DNA of 52,590 nucleotides from assembly GCA_965367295.1 (NCBI GenBank), contig CBDUHN010000022.1:1-52590 (forward strand), in the 5' to 3' direction. Below, piece after piece: positions 50,381 to 52,590 of the stretch (its first letter is position 1; every line of letters begins with the position of its first letter). A program made the translations under genes and the position numbers. Under the pieces are notes generated by a model. That model had not been told where the DNA came from and ran no database searches. It worked only from the letters and a program-made list of their open reading frames with translations. Origin of the DNA: JAIVHA01 sp965367295 (GTDB lineage Bacteria; Pseudomonadota; Gammaproteobacteria; DSM-19610).

Positions 50381-51309
50381 ACGGCCGCACCGCGGCACAG
50401 CGATTCAGCGATGCACTCACCGGCCGCCAGGGGCGGCGGCTGGTCATCGCCCTGCCCTATCTCTGGCTGCTGGTGTTCTTCCTGTTGCCGTTCATTATCG
50501 TGCTCAAGATCAGTCTCGCCGAGGCGGTGCTGGCGCGGCCACCTTATGCACCGCTGTGGCAGTACCTGGAAGACGGCTATATCCAGATCCAGCTGCATAT
50601 CGGTAACTACAGCCGGCTGTGGGAAGATCCGCTGTACCTGGTGGCCTATCTCAATTCGCTGAAGATCGCTGCCGTCTCCACTTTCGTGTGCCTGCTGATC
50701 GGCTACCCCATGGCCTACGGCATCGCCCGCACCCGGGGGCAGCTACGTAACCTGCTGCTGATGCTGATCATCCTGCCGTTCTGGACCAGCTTCCTGATCC
50801 GCGTATACGCCTGGATCGGCATCCTCAAGGGCAACGGCCTGCTCAACAATATGCTCATCGCGCTGGGGCTCATCGACGAACCGCTGGCCCTGCTGCACAC
50901 CGACTTCGCAGTCTACCTCGGCATCGTCTATTCCTACCTGCCATTCATGGTGCTGCCGCTGTTCGCCACCCTGGCGCGCATGGACCTTACCCTGCTGGAA
51001 GCCGCCGCCGATCTCGGCTGCCGGCCCTGGAAGGCGTTTCTCACCGTCACCCTGCCGCTGTCGCTGCCGGGCATCATCGCCGGCTCCATGCTGGTGTTCA
51101 TCCCCGCCGTGGGTGAGTTCGTGATTCCCGACCTGCTCGGCGGACCCGACTCGCTGATGATCGGCAAGGTGCTCTGGACCGAGTTCTTCTCCAACCGCGA
51201 CTGGCCCTCGGCCGCCGCCGTGGCGGTGGTGATGCTGGTACTGCTGGTGGTGCCGCTGGCCCTGTTCCAGCGCGCCCAGGAAAAGACCGACACGGAGACG
51301 GTGGTATGA
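50377..51309 (+). CDS. potH: Putrescine ABC transporter permease
   Basis: A 310-residue inner-membrane permease with six helices. The EAA loop contacting the ATPase is LLEAAADLGCRPWKAFLTVT. The start at 50377 overlaps potG by 4 bp; the frame extends back into potG to 50074 but that is out of use. Its N-terminal RRLVIALPYLWLLVFFLLPF is typical of PotH/PotB. It forms a heterodimer with PotI. Confidence 0.94.
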   Translation: MNGRTAAQRFSDALTGRQGRRLVIALPYLWLLVFFLLPFIIVLKISLAEAVLARPPYAPLWQYLEDGYIQIQLHIGNYSRLWEDPLYLVAYLNSLKIAAVSTFVCLLIGYPMAYGIARTRGQLRNLLLMLIILPFWTSFLIRVYAWIGILKGNGLLNNMLIALGLIDEPLALLHTDFAVYLGIVYSYLPFMVLPLFATLARMDLTLLEAAADLGCRPWKAFLTVTLPLSLPGIIAGSMLVFIPAVGEFVIPDLLGGPDSLMIGKVLWTEFFSNRDWPSAAAVAVVMLVLLVVPLALFQRAQEKTDTETVV

Positions 51310-51373
51310 ACCGGAGCACACATGCCCGCACCATCGCCATCCTGCATTCGCTCAGCTTCACCGGGGCACCGCG

Positions 51374-52201
51374 ATGAACCAGCGCAAGCCCTTCCTGCTC
51401 TTCAGCCTGCTGGCCTTCGGTTACGCGTTTCTGTATATCCCGATCATTTCCCTGATCGTGTATTCCTTCAATGCCTCGCGGCTGGTGACGGTGTGGGGCG
51501 GCTTCTCCACCAAATGGTACGGCGAGCTGCTGCGCAACGAACAGATCCTGTCCGCCGCCTGGCTGAGCCTGCGGGTGGCCGTGATGAACGCCACCGTTTC
51601 CGTGGTACTCGGCACCCTGGCCGCCCTCGCCCTGGTGCGCTTCGGCAATTTCCGTGGCCGCACCCTGTTCTCCACCATGGTCAGCGCACCACTGGTGATG
51701 CCCGAGGTCATCCTCGGCCTGGCATCGCTGCTGCTGTTCGTAGCCATGGAGCATGTCATCGGCTGGCCCGCCGGACGCGGCATCACCACCATCACCCTGG
51801 CACACATCAGCTTCAGCGCAGCCTTCGTAACCGTGGTGGTGCAATCACGGCTGGCGCAGATGGACACCTCGCTGGAAGAGGCCGCCATGGACCTCGGCGC
51901 CCGCCCCTGGAAGGTATTCCTGCTCATCACCCTGCCCATCATCGCCCCGGCACTGGTGGCGGGCTGGCTACTGGCCTTCACCCTGTCGCTGGATGACCTG
52001 GTCATTGCCAGTTTCGTCGCCGGCCCCGGCGCCACCACCCTGCCCATGGTGGTCTACTCCAGCGTGCGCCTCGGCGTCAGCCCGCAGGTCAATGCCCTGG
52101 CCACGCTCATCGTGCTCATCGTCACGGTGTTCATCCTCATCGCCGGCTGGCTCATGCACCGCCGTGAACAACAGGCCAGACGCAAGACACCCCCCTTGTA
52201 G
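51374..52201 (+). CDS. potI: Putrescine ABC transporter permease
   Basis: A 275-residue inner-membrane permease, partner of PotH. The EAA loop is SLEEAAMDLGARPWKVFLLI and the last helices are complete. It starts 64 bp after potH; the gap has no clear feature. The N-terminus FLLFSLLAFGYAFLYIPIIS fits PotI/PotC. It closes the potFGHI operon; I see no terminator after it. Confidence 0.94.
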   Translation: MNQRKPFLLFSLLAFGYAFLYIPIISLIVYSFNASRLVTVWGGFSTKWYGELLRNEQILSAAWLSLRVAVMNATVSVVLGTLAALALVRFGNFRGRTLFSTMVSAPLVMPEVILGLASLLLFVAMEHVIGWPAGRGITTITLAHISFSAAFVTVVVQSRLAQMDTSLEEAAMDLGARPWKVFLLITLPIIAPALVAGWLLAFTLSLDDLVIASFVAGPGATTLPMVVYSSVRLGVSPQVNALATLIVLIVTVFILIAGWLMHRREQQARRKTPPL

Positions 52202-52590
52202 GTCCGAATTCATCTAGCGGCGGACGATGCCGCGTAGACGGTAAAGCTGTACCTGGGGCCGATTGGTTTCCCTCTCCCCCATGGAAAGGAGGGCGATCCA
52301 GGCAGGCCGTCTGAATGGATTCGAATCTCCAGCAAGCTTGAACCCCACCGCACATGGCGCAGGCAGGCTATTTCGTTTGCCGGCCGATCCGTGGCCTTCC
52401 TTCCGCCCTTCCTGGGCGGGATACGTTCTCTTGTCTGGCCAAGAAAAAGCAATCAAAGAGAAGGCTGTCCCCGACGGCTTACCCGCTGCGCGGGTGCCCT
52501 GCGCTTCTCGGCCGCGCCAGCGGGGAGCAGGGGTACCGGATTTTGGCAGGTCCGGATTCATGCATATGGTGTTCTTTTTCGTTTGTCTGC
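52202..52590. other. Gene-free right end with repeat-like sequence
   Basis: This 389-bp tail has no supported gene. It starts with TGTAGGTCCGAATTCATC straight after the potI stop and ends with AGGTCCGGATTCATGCATAT, both resembling the inverted-repeat element at 49089. Between them are CTCTCCC and GC-rich blocks of the type often seen as non-coding repeats in proteobacteria. Frames on the minus strand (for example 52214-52561) look like spurious translations of these repeats. Confidence 0.5.

Noticed and set aside
52214..52561. 115-residue minus-strand frame at the right end
   Set aside because: Its translation resembles the spurious proteins often called in intergenic repeats of proteobacteria; there is no convincing start or domain.

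Overview
The window is about 52.6 kb of GC-rich DNA, most likely from the chromosome of a denitrifying gammaproteobacterium. Three things support this: the nos cluster at the left edge, cytochrome bd subunits very close to those of E. coli (including CydX, CydP and YbgE), and gene families typical of that class (RlmJ, DUF2058, PqiABC, PotFGHI, FieF). PEP-CTERM-type sorting tails, an amylosucrase and several sulfur genes fit an environmental, perhaps sulfur-oxidising, lineage. That placement is inference. I saw no tRNA, rRNA, CRISPR array or transposase gene.

Layout. 1-4.7 kb: the nitrous oxide reductase cluster nosZ(3' part)-D-F-Y-L. 4.7-6.2 kb: an AT-rich islet with one sulfotransferase. 6.2-12.1 kb: a divergent FeoB, the cation exporter FieF, an unknown secreted protein, two exosortase-type surface proteins and a decayed partial copy of the unknown gene. 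12.3-19.1 kb: a methyltransferase, amylosucrase and hexose-6-phosphate mutarotase, two small conserved proteins, a CoA-binding protein and pyruvate kinase. 19.1-21.1 kb: a methyltransferase and a GAF/PP2C phosphatase.

21.3-31.5 kb is the most interesting part. Thirteen genes run leftward with short gaps or overlaps: an ETHE1-like persulfide dioxygenase homologue, a haem-binding DUF3365 protein, a small periplasmic protein, cydP, cydA, cydB, cydX, ybgE, a SLAC1/TehA-type channel, a rhodanese, a NifX-type protein, a Prx6-type peroxiredoxin and a ZIP metal transporter. An exact match to the sigma-54 consensus (TGGCACGGGCCTTGCT) precedes the first gene. A divergent sigma-54 activator with a cysteine-rich PAS domain lies beyond it. 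A perfect 19-bp palindrome sits about 200 bp upstream of the predicted transcription start. I read this as a sigma-54-switched respiratory and sulfur/redox-stress operon in which a quinol oxidase resistant to sulfide and NO is co-expressed with persulfide and peroxide detoxification.

31.5-41.5 kb: a SulP transporter, RlmJ, a three-gene GMC dehydrogenase set, DUF4202, RecQ and a DUF481 outer-membrane protein, with several strong hairpins between genes. 41.7-47.5 kb: an RhlE-type helicase with a repetitive tail, then a CBS-domain protein coupled to a pqiA1-pqiA2-pqiB-pqiC lipid-transport operon. 47.9-52.2 kb: a putrescine ABC transporter potFGHI. The right end (52.2-52.6 kb) holds intergenic repeat-like sequence without a supported gene.
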